Assembly: GCA_016297215.1 (NCBI GenBank)
Contig: JAEDGZ010000005.1
Span: 1 to 64,000 of the forward strand
Direction of reading: 5' to 3'
Length of the DNA stretch: 64,000 bases
Source: Paludibacteraceae bacterium
GTDB taxonomy: Bacteria; Bacteroidota; Bacteroidia; Bacteroidales; Paludibacteraceae
The notes under the pieces were generated by a model. That model did no database searches. It saw only the letters and a program-made list of their open reading frames with translations, and was not told the DNA's origin. How positions within the stretch are numbered: the stretch's first letter is position 1; every line of letters begins with the position of its first letter. The position numbers and the translations under genes were made by a program. Below are positions 57,701 through 64,000 of the stretch, piece after piece.

Positions 57701-58150
57701 TTAGCGGAGATTGGTAGGCACAAAGGCAGAGACGTCTTTGTTGTACGAGTAGAGGTCGCGGACGAGGGTGGAGGAGATATGCGCGTACTCGGGGCGGGTG
57801 TAGAGGATGATGGTCTCGATACCGCCCAACTGTTTGTTCGCCTCCGCCATGTTGCGTTCGTACTCAAAATCGGACACGCAGCGAATGCCGCGCAAGATGA
57901 AATGGGCATCCACCTGCTTCGCGAAATCAACGGTCAAGCAGTCGTAAATCATCACGCGGATACGAGGCTCGTCTTTGTACAGTTTCTGTATCGCCGCCTC
58001 GCGCTCGCGGATGGGGAACGTCTCTTTCTTCGTGCTGTTTCTGCCAATGCCGATGACTATCTCGTCAAACAACTCCAGCCCACGCAGCACGATGTCGTGG
58101 TGCCCTAAGGTGAACGGGTCGAAACTACCCGGGAAGATGGCTCTTTTCAT
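57701..58150 (-). CDS. coaD: Phosphopantetheine adenylyltransferase
   Basis: A 149-residue hexameric nucleotidyltransferase, the fourth step of coenzyme A synthesis. FPGSFDPFTLGHHDIVLRGL contains the T/HxGH motif, and LRGIRCVSDFEYERNMAEAN and the ISSTLVRDL (ISSxxxR) end are typical. The start overlaps the end of the upstream acyltransferase gene by 26 bases. coaX, the first step, is at 20983. Confidence 0.96.
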   Translation of the reverse strand: MKRAIFPGSFDPFTLGHHDIVLRGLELFDEIVIGIGRNSTKKETFPIREREAAIQKLYKDEPRIRVMIYDCLTVDFAKQVDAHFILRGIRCVSDFEYERNMAEANKQLGGIETIILYTRPEYAHISSTLVRDLYSYNKDVSAFVPTNLR

Positions 58151-59123
58151 AGTTCTTAATAGGATTATTGTACATTTCGTATAGTTTCTCGCGCAGGAAC
58201 GCCTCGTCTTTGTTGCTCAGTTTGACAAGTGCCAATCGGCTCTCAATATACTTATCGAAAGCGTCGTCGTGCGGATAAATCTCATAGCCGGCGTGTATCT
58301 GTCGGTCGATGAGGTTGCAGACGAGTTGAATCTGCTCGTTGCGGTTCAGTTGTTTTGCCTCGGGCTGCTCTTTCAGCAGTTGCTCCAAGGCATGGTTAAT
58401 GCTCGGCGTGAGTCGGTAGGTAACGCGCCCCTTGAAGCCGTTAATCCCCGTCTGCATGGAGCGCAGGTCGTCGGCTTTCGATTTTCGCCAGCGCGGGTTG
58501 TCGCGTTTCTGCTGCATCTCGCGGGCTTTGAGGTAGTCGCAGGGGTCGTATTCGTAGGTGATGGAGACGGGACAGATGTTCAGTGCCTTCACCGCCTCAA
58601 AGAAGTCGGGGGCGTCGAGCGTGAGCATCTTCAGCACGCCGGGCTGCGTCAGGTCGTTGCTGTCTTTCGCGCGCCCTTCGCGTTGCGCCAGCCAGATGGA
58701 CTTTCCCCGTCGGCGCAGGTCGTTGATATAGTGCGAGAGGGTCTTGGCGTTCTCCACCTGCTCGTGCAGCGACCCGTTGCGTATCACCACGAAGCAACGC
58801 AGGAAGCGCACCACGGGCTCTATCCACCATTTGGCGAACAGGTTGTTGCCGATGCCTATGTACGGGCGGATGAAATAGCGCATGCGCAGGAGCATGGAGA
58901 GCCACGCGGAGTCCATGCAGATGTCGCGATGGTTCGTCAGGAAGCACGCACCGTGCTTGATGTCCTGCTCTATCTGTTTGCGGTCGCCCAAGTAGGCTAA
59001 CTTCACCGACGTGGTGGTCTTGCGCTCAAACCATTTGAGCACAGGCAGGATGGTCAGCCAGTCGGTAACGGCGAGCAGCCAGCCCACTCTGTATGCGCGA
59101 ATTTTCTTGTACGGGTCTGCCAT
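58125..59123 (-). CDS. Acyltransferase of the glycerol-3-phosphate/lysophosphatidate type
   Basis: A 332-residue membrane-associated PlsC-like acyltransferase. The catalytic motif is NHRDICMDSAWLS; the second block is RYFIRPYIGIGNN; AQREGRAKDSNDLTQ is the substrate-phosphate motif (EGR). C-terminal PSINHALEQLLKEQ and a regulatory-looking end. Bacteroidales relatives are annotated as glycerol acyltransferases, acting in phospholipid or lipid A-related acylation; the substrate is not certain. Four-helix N-terminus may bind the membrane. Confidence 0.85.
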   Translation of the reverse strand: MADPYKKIRAYRVGWLLAVTDWLTILPVLKWFERKTTTSVKLAYLGDRKQIEQDIKHGACFLTNHRDICMDSAWLSMLLRMRYFIRPYIGIGNNLFAKWWIEPVVRFLRCFVVIRNGSLHEQVENAKTLSHYINDLRRRGKSIWLAQREGRAKDSNDLTQPGVLKMLTLDAPDFFEAVKALNICPVSITYEYDPCDYLKAREMQQKRDNPRWRKSKADDLRSMQTGINGFKGRVTYRLTPSINHALEQLLKEQPEAKQLNRNEQIQLVCNLIDRQIHAGYEIYPHDDAFDKYIESRLALVKLSNKDEAFLREKLYEMYNNPIKNYEKSHLPG

Positions 59124-59243
59124 AGTGTTATTGCAATTTGAAAATTTGAAAATGTGTAAATTTGAAAATTGCCATGCGGAATCGTATGCGCCCGGACTTA
59201 CCTTTCGATTTATCGGGGCTAACTAATTTTCAAATTTTCAAAT
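59124..59243. repeat. AATTTGAAAATTTG spacer at the truncated yigZ end
   Basis: Two blocks of AATTTGAAAATTTGTAAATT-like sequence in opposite orientation flank a degenerate A1 unit (CCATGCGG, TATGCGCCCGGAC) and TTTCGATTTATCGGGG. Confidence 0.8.
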
Positions 59244-59621
59244 TTACAAATTTACATATTGTTTCAGTGCCTCTTTGGTGGCTTCGCGGTAGGCGACCAT
59301 GAGCCCGCCTGTCCCCAGGAGCGTGCCGCCGAAGTAGCGCACCACCACCACTAATATATTGTCCAATCCCTGTGCGTCTATCGAGCGCAGGATGGGCAGC
59401 CCCGCCGTGCCGTGCGGCTCGCCGTCATCCTTCGTGCGCCATAGGTCTTGCCCCAAACGATAGGCATAACAAACATGACGCGCATCGTGGTACTTCTTTT
59501 TGTACCACGCGATGCGCGTCTTTGCTTCTTCTTCATTGGCTATGGGCTCTGCAAAGGCGAGGAACTTGCTCCCTCGGTCTTTGTAAATCCCCTTCGCCGG
59601 ATTGGTTATCTCTTTTGCCAT
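59244..59621 (-). CDS. IMPACT/YigZ family protein, C-terminal domain missing
   Basis: A 125-residue protein matching only the N-terminal UPF0029 domain of YigZ: GIYKDRGSKFLAFAEPI, DARHVCYAYRLG, DDGEPHGTAGLPIL and NILVVVVRYFGGTLLGTGGLMVAYREAT. Usual length is about 200 residues; the C-terminal DUF1949 ferredoxin-like domain is absent, and the last residues (QYVNL) and stop codon come from a TAAATTTGTAAATTTG repeat. No remnant of the missing part remains in the 120-base spacer. The family is linked to translation control and stress (family knowledge); whether this short form works is unknown. Confidence 0.85.
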   Translation of the reverse strand: MAKEITNPAKGIYKDRGSKFLAFAEPIANEEEAKTRIAWYKKKYHDARHVCYAYRLGQDLWRTKDDGEPHGTAGLPILRSIDAQGLDNILVVVVRYFGGTLLGTGGLMVAYREATKEALKQYVNL

Positions 59622-59629
59622 GCAATCCC

Positions 59630-60151
59630 TTACTCCGCCGTAGCCAGAGGCGATGCCTGTTTGTACACGCGGGCTGCCAACTCTTGGTCAATCTGGTACA
59701 TGCCGTAGCCGTTGCCCTCTACCATGCGCAGTTTCTGAATCAAGTCCGTGGCGTTCTCTTCTTCCTCCACTTGCTCGTCCACGAACCATTGCAGACGGCT
59801 CTGTGCAGCGTAGTCTTTCTCCTCGATAGCAATCGTCATCAGGTTGTTAATCAGCGAAGTAACTTTCTGCTCGTGTTGCAGCGTGTGCTGGAAGGCAGCC
59901 AGCGGCGAAGCCCACTCGGTGTCCACTGCGTCGATGGCTTTCAGCACCACGCGACCGCCGCGGCTTTGCAGGTAGTTGAAGAAAATGGTTGCGTGGTCTT
60001 GCTCCTCCTTAAATTGGATGGCAAACCAGTTCGCAATACCGGGATAGCCTGCGTCTTGGCAGTAAGCAGACATACTCAGATACAAGTAAGCCGACCACAT
60101 CTCGGCATTGATTTGGGCGTTGATAGCGTCCTCTAAACGTTTGGAAATCAT
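59630..60151 (-). CDS. Ferritin
   Basis: A 173-residue non-haem ferritin that oxidises and stores iron in a 24-mer cage. Ferroxidase ligands are visible: Glu in INAQINAEMWSAYLYLSM, Glu and His in AIQFKEEQDHATIFFNYL, Glu in INNLMTIAIEEKDY and in FVDEQVEEEENATDL. No haem methionine or Dps traits. A promoter at 60229 gives a leader of about 70 bases. Confidence 0.95.
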   Translation of the reverse strand: MISKRLEDAINAQINAEMWSAYLYLSMSAYCQDAGYPGIANWFAIQFKEEQDHATIFFNYLQSRGGRVVLKAIDAVDTEWASPLAAFQHTLQHEQKVTSLINNLMTIAIEEKDYAAQSRLQWFVDEQVEEEENATDLIQKLRMVEGNGYGMYQIDQELAARVYKQASPLATAE

Positions 60152-60228
60152 AATGTTAGTTTATTAGGTTTTGTTTGTTGTACGTTTGGAAATTTGCAAT
60201 CTCTTGGCGAGTACTACAAAAATCGGGA

Positions 60229-60260
60229 CAAAGTTACACTTTTTTTTTGAATCGTGCAAG
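60229..60260 (-). promoter_or_regulatory. Ferritin promoter
   Basis: Minus strand CTTGC (60256-60260), 19 bases, TAACTTTG (60229-60236). Confidence 0.78.
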
Positions 60261-60530
60261 AAAAAGTAAAAAAAAGCGCAAGATAGAGGTGTAATACGTG
60301 TTTTGGACAATTAATAATTTTGACTTTGGAGCCGTTTGAAGATGTTATAGACTCGAAATAGACCCGAGAAGACCCTTACTAAATATGGTAAAAATGCAGG
60401 TGGATTCATGGATAGTACGTTTGCGAAAAATGGACAATTATTTATGAGGATGTAAAAACGGGTGAAGTAATGGTTTAGAAGTGTGATTTTTGACTCGCTG
60501 AAAAAAATATTTACAAAAAATGCAGGAGAG

Positions 60531-60562
60531 TTTGCAAGTATGAGAATAAATTTGTACCTTTG
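60531..60562 (+). promoter_or_regulatory. Promoter of the TPM-domain/lemA operon
   Basis: TTTGC (60531-60535), 19 bases, TACCTTTG (60555-60562). Places the start codon at 60585. Confidence 0.87.
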
Positions 60563-60584
60563 CACGCAAATTTTTATTTGCACT

Positions 60585-61526
60585 ATGCGAGAGCGTCTTT
60601 GGATATTTCTTTGTCTTTTCCCCTTATACATGATGGGGGCGGTCTATACGCCCCAAACCGTTCCCGACCCGAAAGACCGCGGGCAATGGGAGTATGTTGC
60701 AAACCCCGATAATATATTGTCGGGCGATGATGTGCGTTTCCTGAACGCCTGTGCCAAGTCGCTGCAAGACTCCACCATGGTGGAACTCTGCGTGGCGGCG
60801 CTCGGCAACATCGGCGATATGGATATGTTCGACTTCTGCTACCAACTCTTTCAGACGTGGGGTATTGGTGGCAAGGGGCGCAACACGGGCGTGCTCATCT
60901 GCTTTGTGCTCGACTCGCACGACATCCGTATCATGACCGGCACGGGTATCGAAGGTGTGCTGCCCGATGCCCTCTGCAACCGTATCATCCAAGACGAGAT
61001 GATTCCTCTCTTCCGGCAGGGCAACTACGGTAAGGGCTTATGCTACGGCGCCATGCGTATCTACGAGGAGTGCACCCACGGTGAGGCGCCGGAAGAACTG
61101 CGCACCATGCAGTCGGTAACCGACCGCGCGGGCTACCGCAAAGCCAACGAAGAGGACGAGATGGGCGTGAGCGATGTCGTAGCGCTGGTGGCGTTGTGCG
61201 GCATAGGGCTGGCATTGTTCGTCTTCGTACTTTATTGGTCGCAGTTTCGTCGCTGCCCCAAGTGCGGCAAACGCAAGAGTAGGGTAGTGCGCGAGCAGGT
61301 CGTCTCCCCCGCAACGTATGCGCATGCAGGCACGGGAGTACGCACATACGCCTGCAAGCATTGCGGACACACGCATACAATGCCTTTCGTGATACCCCGC
61401 CTGCAACGAACAGTGTATGTAGGCGGCACCAACCGTGGCGGTGGCTTCGGCGGTGGCGGATTCTCCGGCGGTGGTTCATGGGGCGGCGGCTCCACATCAG
61501 GCGGCGGCGCAGGAGGAAAATGGTAA
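60585..61526 (+). CDS. TPM-domain membrane protein with zinc ribbon and Gly-rich tail
   Basis: A 313-residue protein: signal peptide residues 1-18, TPM/Psb32-like domain ~35-170 (DDVRFLNACAKSLQDS, VLICFVLDSHDIRIMTGTGIEG, FRQGNYGKGLCYGAMRI), membrane segment ~197-217, then a zinc-ribbon of CPKC and CKHC, and a tail of Gly-Gly-Phe/Ser repeats. The fold may be a phosphatase or a chaperone; in bacteria it is regularly paired with LemA, which follows 34 bases later. The pair probably acts at the membrane; the process is unknown. Confidence 0.9.
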   Translation: MRERLWIFLCLFPLYMMGAVYTPQTVPDPKDRGQWEYVANPDNILSGDDVRFLNACAKSLQDSTMVELCVAALGNIGDMDMFDFCYQLFQTWGIGGKGRNTGVLICFVLDSHDIRIMTGTGIEGVLPDALCNRIIQDEMIPLFRQGNYGKGLCYGAMRIYEECTHGEAPEELRTMQSVTDRAGYRKANEEDEMGVSDVVALVALCGIGLALFVFVLYWSQFRRCPKCGKRKSRVVREQVVSPATYAHAGTGVRTYACKHCGHTHTMPFVIPRLQRTVYVGGTNRGGGFGGGGFSGGGSWGGGSTSGGGAGGKW

Positions 61527-61560
61527 GAAAAACTATTAACAAACGATATATCGTAAACAA

Positions 61561-62148
61561 ATGAAAAAAGCATTACCTTGGATTGCGGTGCTGTTGGTAT
61601 TGGCAATCATTGTATTTTGGGGAGTTGGCCGCTACAACGGCATGGTTAGCGCAGAAGAGAGCGTCGAGACAGCTTGGTCGCAGGTGGAGAACCAGTACCA
61701 GCGCCGTGCGGACTTGATTCCTAACCTCGTGGAGACGGTGAAAGGCTATGCGTCGCACGAGAGTGCCACGCTCGAGAACGTGATTGCCGCTCGCGCAAGA
61801 GCCACGCAGATGACCATTGACCCTGCGAACGCAACCCCCGAGCAGTTGGCGGCTTACCAAGAGGCGCAGGGACAGTTGAGTCAAGCCCTCGGACGTCTGA
61901 TGGCGGTAGCCGAAGCGTATCCTGACCTGAAAGCGAACACCAACTTCCGCGACCTGCAAGCACAGTTAGAGGGGACGGAGAACAGAATCACCGTGGCGCG
62001 CCAGAACTTCAACGATACGGCGAAGCAGTACAACACGATGATTCGCAAGTTCCCGAACAATATCATCGCTTCCATGTTCGGCTTCGAGAAGAAACCCTAC
62101 TTCGAGGCAGAGACGGGCGCAGAGAAAGCACCCAAAGTGCAGTTCTGA
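61561..62148 (+). CDS. LemA family membrane protein
   Basis: A 195-residue LemA protein: one N-terminal membrane segment (residues 6-23), then a helical bundle with NGMVSAEESVETAWSQVENQYQRRADLIPNLVETVKGYA, the family signature, and RNFNDTAKQYNTMIRKFPNN near the end. The molecular role is not known. It follows the TPM gene in a two-gene operon. Confidence 0.95.
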   Translation: MKKALPWIAVLLVLAIIVFWGVGRYNGMVSAEESVETAWSQVENQYQRRADLIPNLVETVKGYASHESATLENVIAARARATQMTIDPANATPEQLAAYQEAQGQLSQALGRLMAVAEAYPDLKANTNFRDLQAQLEGTENRITVARQNFNDTAKQYNTMIRKFPNNIIASMFGFEKKPYFEAETGAEKAPKVQF

Positions 62149-62302
62149 GGATAAAGGACCGCTCGCTTTGCTCGCTGAAGAATGAAAGACCGCAGACCGG
62201 GTACGCAGGCGTCCCCGCCTGCTAAAAGACTTAATTACTTGCGACTGTTCAAGGCATATTTGTCTTTAATCCTTCATCCTTTATCCTGAATCTATATAAG
62301 CA
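62149..62302. repeat. Repeat spacer with family A1 copy
   Basis: GACCGCTCGCTTTGCTCGCTG, an A1 palindrome on the minus strand (62197-62222) and TAATCCTTCATCCTTTATCC strings. Confidence 0.85.
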
Positions 62303-63628
62303 ATGATAGAGATTAAAGAAGAAATAGAAAACGCGGTGCTCGTGGGGTTAATCACCCCTGAGCAATCGGAAGAACGAACCAAAGAGTATTTGGATGAGTT
62401 GGCATTCTTGGCGGACACAAACAAAATAGTGCCCGTCAAGCGTTTTGTACAGAGGCTTGACATGCCCAACTCCACCACCTATGTGGGGGAAGGTAAGTTG
62501 CAGGAAATCAAAGACTACCTCTATAAGACCGCGCCGGAGAAAGGTTTGGAGGTAGGGCTCGTCATCTTTGACGATGAGTTGTCGCCGCGGCAGATTCGCA
62601 ACATCGAGAAGGCGCTGAATACGCCGATGGAGGGCTGCGAGAAGAGGGCTGTTCGCGTGATGGACAGAACGATTCTTATCCTTGAAATCTTCTTGCAGCG
62701 AGCGCAGACGAGTTATGCCAAGACGCAGGTGGAGATGGCGCATTTGCAGTATATATTGCCGCGCTTGACTCGTATGTGGTCGCACCTTGACCGCCAGCGA
62801 GGCGGCGGCACCACCAGCCGTGGTATGGGTGAGACGCAGATAGAGGCGGACAAACGGATTATCGGACAGCGCATTGCCCTGCTGCGGGAAGACCTCAAGA
62901 AGATAGACAAGCAGATGGCTACCCAGCGGCAGAACCGCGGGAAGATGGTGCGCGTGGCGCTCGTGGGGTACACCAACGTGGGCAAGTCCACGCTGATGAA
63001 CCTGCTGAGCAAGTCAGAGGTCTTTGCCGAGAACAAACTCTTCGCCACGCTGGACACCACAGTCCGCAAGGTAACGCTCAACAACCTGCCTTTCCTCCTC
63101 AGCGACACGGTGGGCTTCATCCGTAAGTTGCCGCACCACCTTGTGGAGTCCTTCAAATCCACCCTCGACGAAGTGCGCGAGGCAGACTTACTGATACATG
63201 TGGTCGATATCTCGCACCCGAACTTCGAGGAGCAGTATGAGGTGGTAGAGAAGACCATCAACGAACTGCTCACCCGCGAGGAGCAGCAGCAAGAGAACAA
63301 GCCGTGGGGAAAAGGGCAGCAACGCAAGCCCGAGAAAGAAAAACGCGTGGCAGACATCCCCCGCATCGTGGTCTTCAACAAGATAGACGCTTTCACCTAC
63401 ACGCCCAAAGAGGAAGACGACCTTACACCCCTCCGCCGCGAGAACATCTCGTTGGAAGAGTTGGAGAAGACGTGGATGGCAAAACTGCAAGAAGACTGCA
63501 TCTTCATCTCTGCCCGCGAGAAAAGCAACATCGACGCGCTCAAACAACTGATGTACGACCGCATCAAAGCCATCCATATCCAACGCTACCCCTACAACGA
63601 CTTCCTCTTCCAAAACTACGAAGAATAA
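62303..63628 (+). CDS. hflX: GTPase HflX
   Basis: A 441-residue ribosome-associated GTPase that splits stalled ribosomes. N-terminal domain with YVGEGKLQEIKDYL and FDDELSPRQIRNIEKAL; the coiled linker has RGGGTTSRGMGETQIEADKR; the G domain reads GYTNVGKSTLMNLLS, DTVGFIRKLPHHLVESFKST and NKIDAF, then SAREKSNIDAL. A charged insertion (EEQQQENKPWGKGQQRKPEK) lies before the NKID motif, not repeat-derived. Confidence 0.96.
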   Translation: MIEIKEEIENAVLVGLITPEQSEERTKEYLDELAFLADTNKIVPVKRFVQRLDMPNSTTYVGEGKLQEIKDYLYKTAPEKGLEVGLVIFDDELSPRQIRNIEKALNTPMEGCEKRAVRVMDRTILILEIFLQRAQTSYAKTQVEMAHLQYILPRLTRMWSHLDRQRGGGTTSRGMGETQIEADKRIIGQRIALLREDLKKIDKQMATQRQNRGKMVRVALVGYTNVGKSTLMNLLSKSEVFAENKLFATLDTTVRKVTLNNLPFLLSDTVGFIRKLPHHLVESFKSTLDEVREADLLIHVVDISHPNFEEQYEVVEKTINELLTREEQQQENKPWGKGQQRKPEKEKRVADIPRIVVFNKIDAFTYTPKEEDDLTPLRRENISLEELEKTWMAKLQEDCIFISAREKSNIDALKQLMYDRIKAIHIQRYPYNDFLFQNYEE

Positions 63629-63663
63629 GCACCGTCTTTTTAGACACAAAAAAGACTTCTTTT

Positions 63664-63800
63664 ACCCCAAAAATACAAACCAAATTACCCCAAAAACACA
63701 AACCAAATTGCCCAAAAATACAAAGTAAAACACAACAAAAACACAAAGTAAAACACCCCAAAAATACAAAGTAAAATACCACAAAAATACAAAATAACTC
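63664..63800. repeat. 23-bp tandem repeat array
   Basis: Six copies of a 23-base unit (ACCCCAAAAATACAAAGTAA plus AAT), one being 22 bases. Too short-spaced to be CRISPR: there are no spacers. Confidence 0.9.
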
Positions 63801-63808
63801 TCCAAAAA

Positions 63809-63840
63809 TTTGCGTAATTCATTTATGTTTAGTACCTTTG
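63809..63840 (+). promoter_or_regulatory. Promoter of the partial ATPase gene
   Basis: TTTGC (63809-63813), 19 bases, TACCTTTG (63833-63840). Confidence 0.85.
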
Positions 63841-63864
63841 CACCGGATTTTAATTTTTACAACT

Positions 63865-64000
63865 ATGGATTACTTTTTTAGACAATCAGACGACCTTTTG
63901 CAGGAGCATTTGGAGAGTAGTGGTGCAGTGCTGATAGAGGGTCCGAAATGGTGTGGTAAGACGACTACGGGTATGCAGCAGGCGGCGAGTGTGTTGCGCT
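63865..64000 (+). CDS. AAA ATPase, DUF4143-type, partial
   Basis: The first 45 codons of a gene running off the window. DDLLQEHLESSGAVLIEGPKW is followed by CGKTTTG, a Walker A motif of the GPKWCGKTT type, characteristic of AAA_14/DUF4143 ATPases. These ATPases are common in Bacteroidales and of unknown function. Nothing can be said about the rest. Confidence 0.75.
   Translation, partial: MDYFFRQSDDLLQEHLESSGAVLIEGPKWCGKTTTGMQQAASVLR

Larger units (their letters stand above)
60152..60584. other. Divergent spacer with two promoters
   Basis: Holds the ferritin promoter (60229-60260, minus) and the TPM-gene promoter (60531-60562, plus). The middle is AT-rich with AGACCCGAGAAGACCCTTAC, resembling 20890, and nothing else recognisable. 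Confidence 0.75.

Noticed and set aside
63664..63800. CRISPR array
   Set aside because: Units follow each other without spacers and are A-rich; no cas genes.

Overview
This 64 kb window is a bacterial chromosome segment from the phylum Bacteroidota, most likely order Bacteroidales. Evidence: a SusC/SusD pair, a GGGtGRT protein beside its iron-sulfur scaffold partner, a lipoprotein-type BamA/TamA barrel, the Bacteroidales PurF paralogue, and many copies of the phylum-specific promoter (TTTG, 19 bases, TAnnTTTG). The genus cannot be fixed from the sequence alone. Genes are moderately GC-rich, spacers AT-rich.

Layout. 0.1-6.9 kb: minus-strand operon susC, susD, small lipoprotein, secreted protein, with a long leader holding two related direct repeats. 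7.5-16.5 kb: plus-strand housekeeping (BamA/TamA barrel, rRNA methyltransferase, RNase HII, SppA, LpxK, MsbA-like exporter). 16.6-20 kb: TyrRS and a large secreted protein (minus). 20.4-26.2 kb: small membrane protein, CoaX, outer-membrane protein, TPR protein, LptC, FabG. 26.2-28.8 kb: the only clearly mobile segment, an IS1182-type remnant whose transposase has lost its catalytic middle. Its leader is interrupted by a 1.4 kb AT-rich element with 25-bp terminal inverted repeats and an 8-bp target duplication, carrying a phosphoribosyltransferase-fold gene and a structured, terminator-ended RNA region but no transposase. 28.8-41.5 kb: Hsp20, AroE/TilS, a membrane protein, GGGtGRT and partner, acyl-ACP thioesterase, PurF, a secreted DUF4832-like protein, Der, tRNA-Glu(CTC). 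41.7-49 kb: NadE, MurB, MurA, DsbD-like protein, RlmB. 49-60 kb (minus): DapF, HD protein, Fmt, outer-membrane protein, Lgt, NadK, ValS, CoaD, acyltransferase, truncated YigZ, ferritin. 60.5-64 kb: TPM-domain protein, LemA, HflX, start of an AAA ATPase.

The most unusual property is a dense set of dispersed short repeats. Several palindromic families (for example GCAGGCGGGGACGCCTGCG) and low-complexity strings fill the spacers, and the same sequences also lie in frame inside conserved genes (trmH-type methyltransferase, lpxK, aroE, purF, murB, dapF, fmt, valS), read in different frames in different genes, much like the protein-coding palindromic elements known in Rickettsia. A separate family of about 170-210 bp with terminal inverted repeats (four copies and one solo end) behaves like a MITE; two copies lie between a promoter and its gene.

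Functionally the window is mostly envelope biogenesis (LpxK, MsbA-like, LptC, BamA/TamA, MurA, MurB, Lgt, SppA, DsbD), cofactor synthesis (CoaX, CoaD, NadE, NadK), translation and RNA modification (TyrS, ValS, Fmt, TilS, RlmB, TrmH-like, HflX, Der) and outer-membrane nutrient uptake (SusCD). No CRISPR array, rRNA or prophage was seen.
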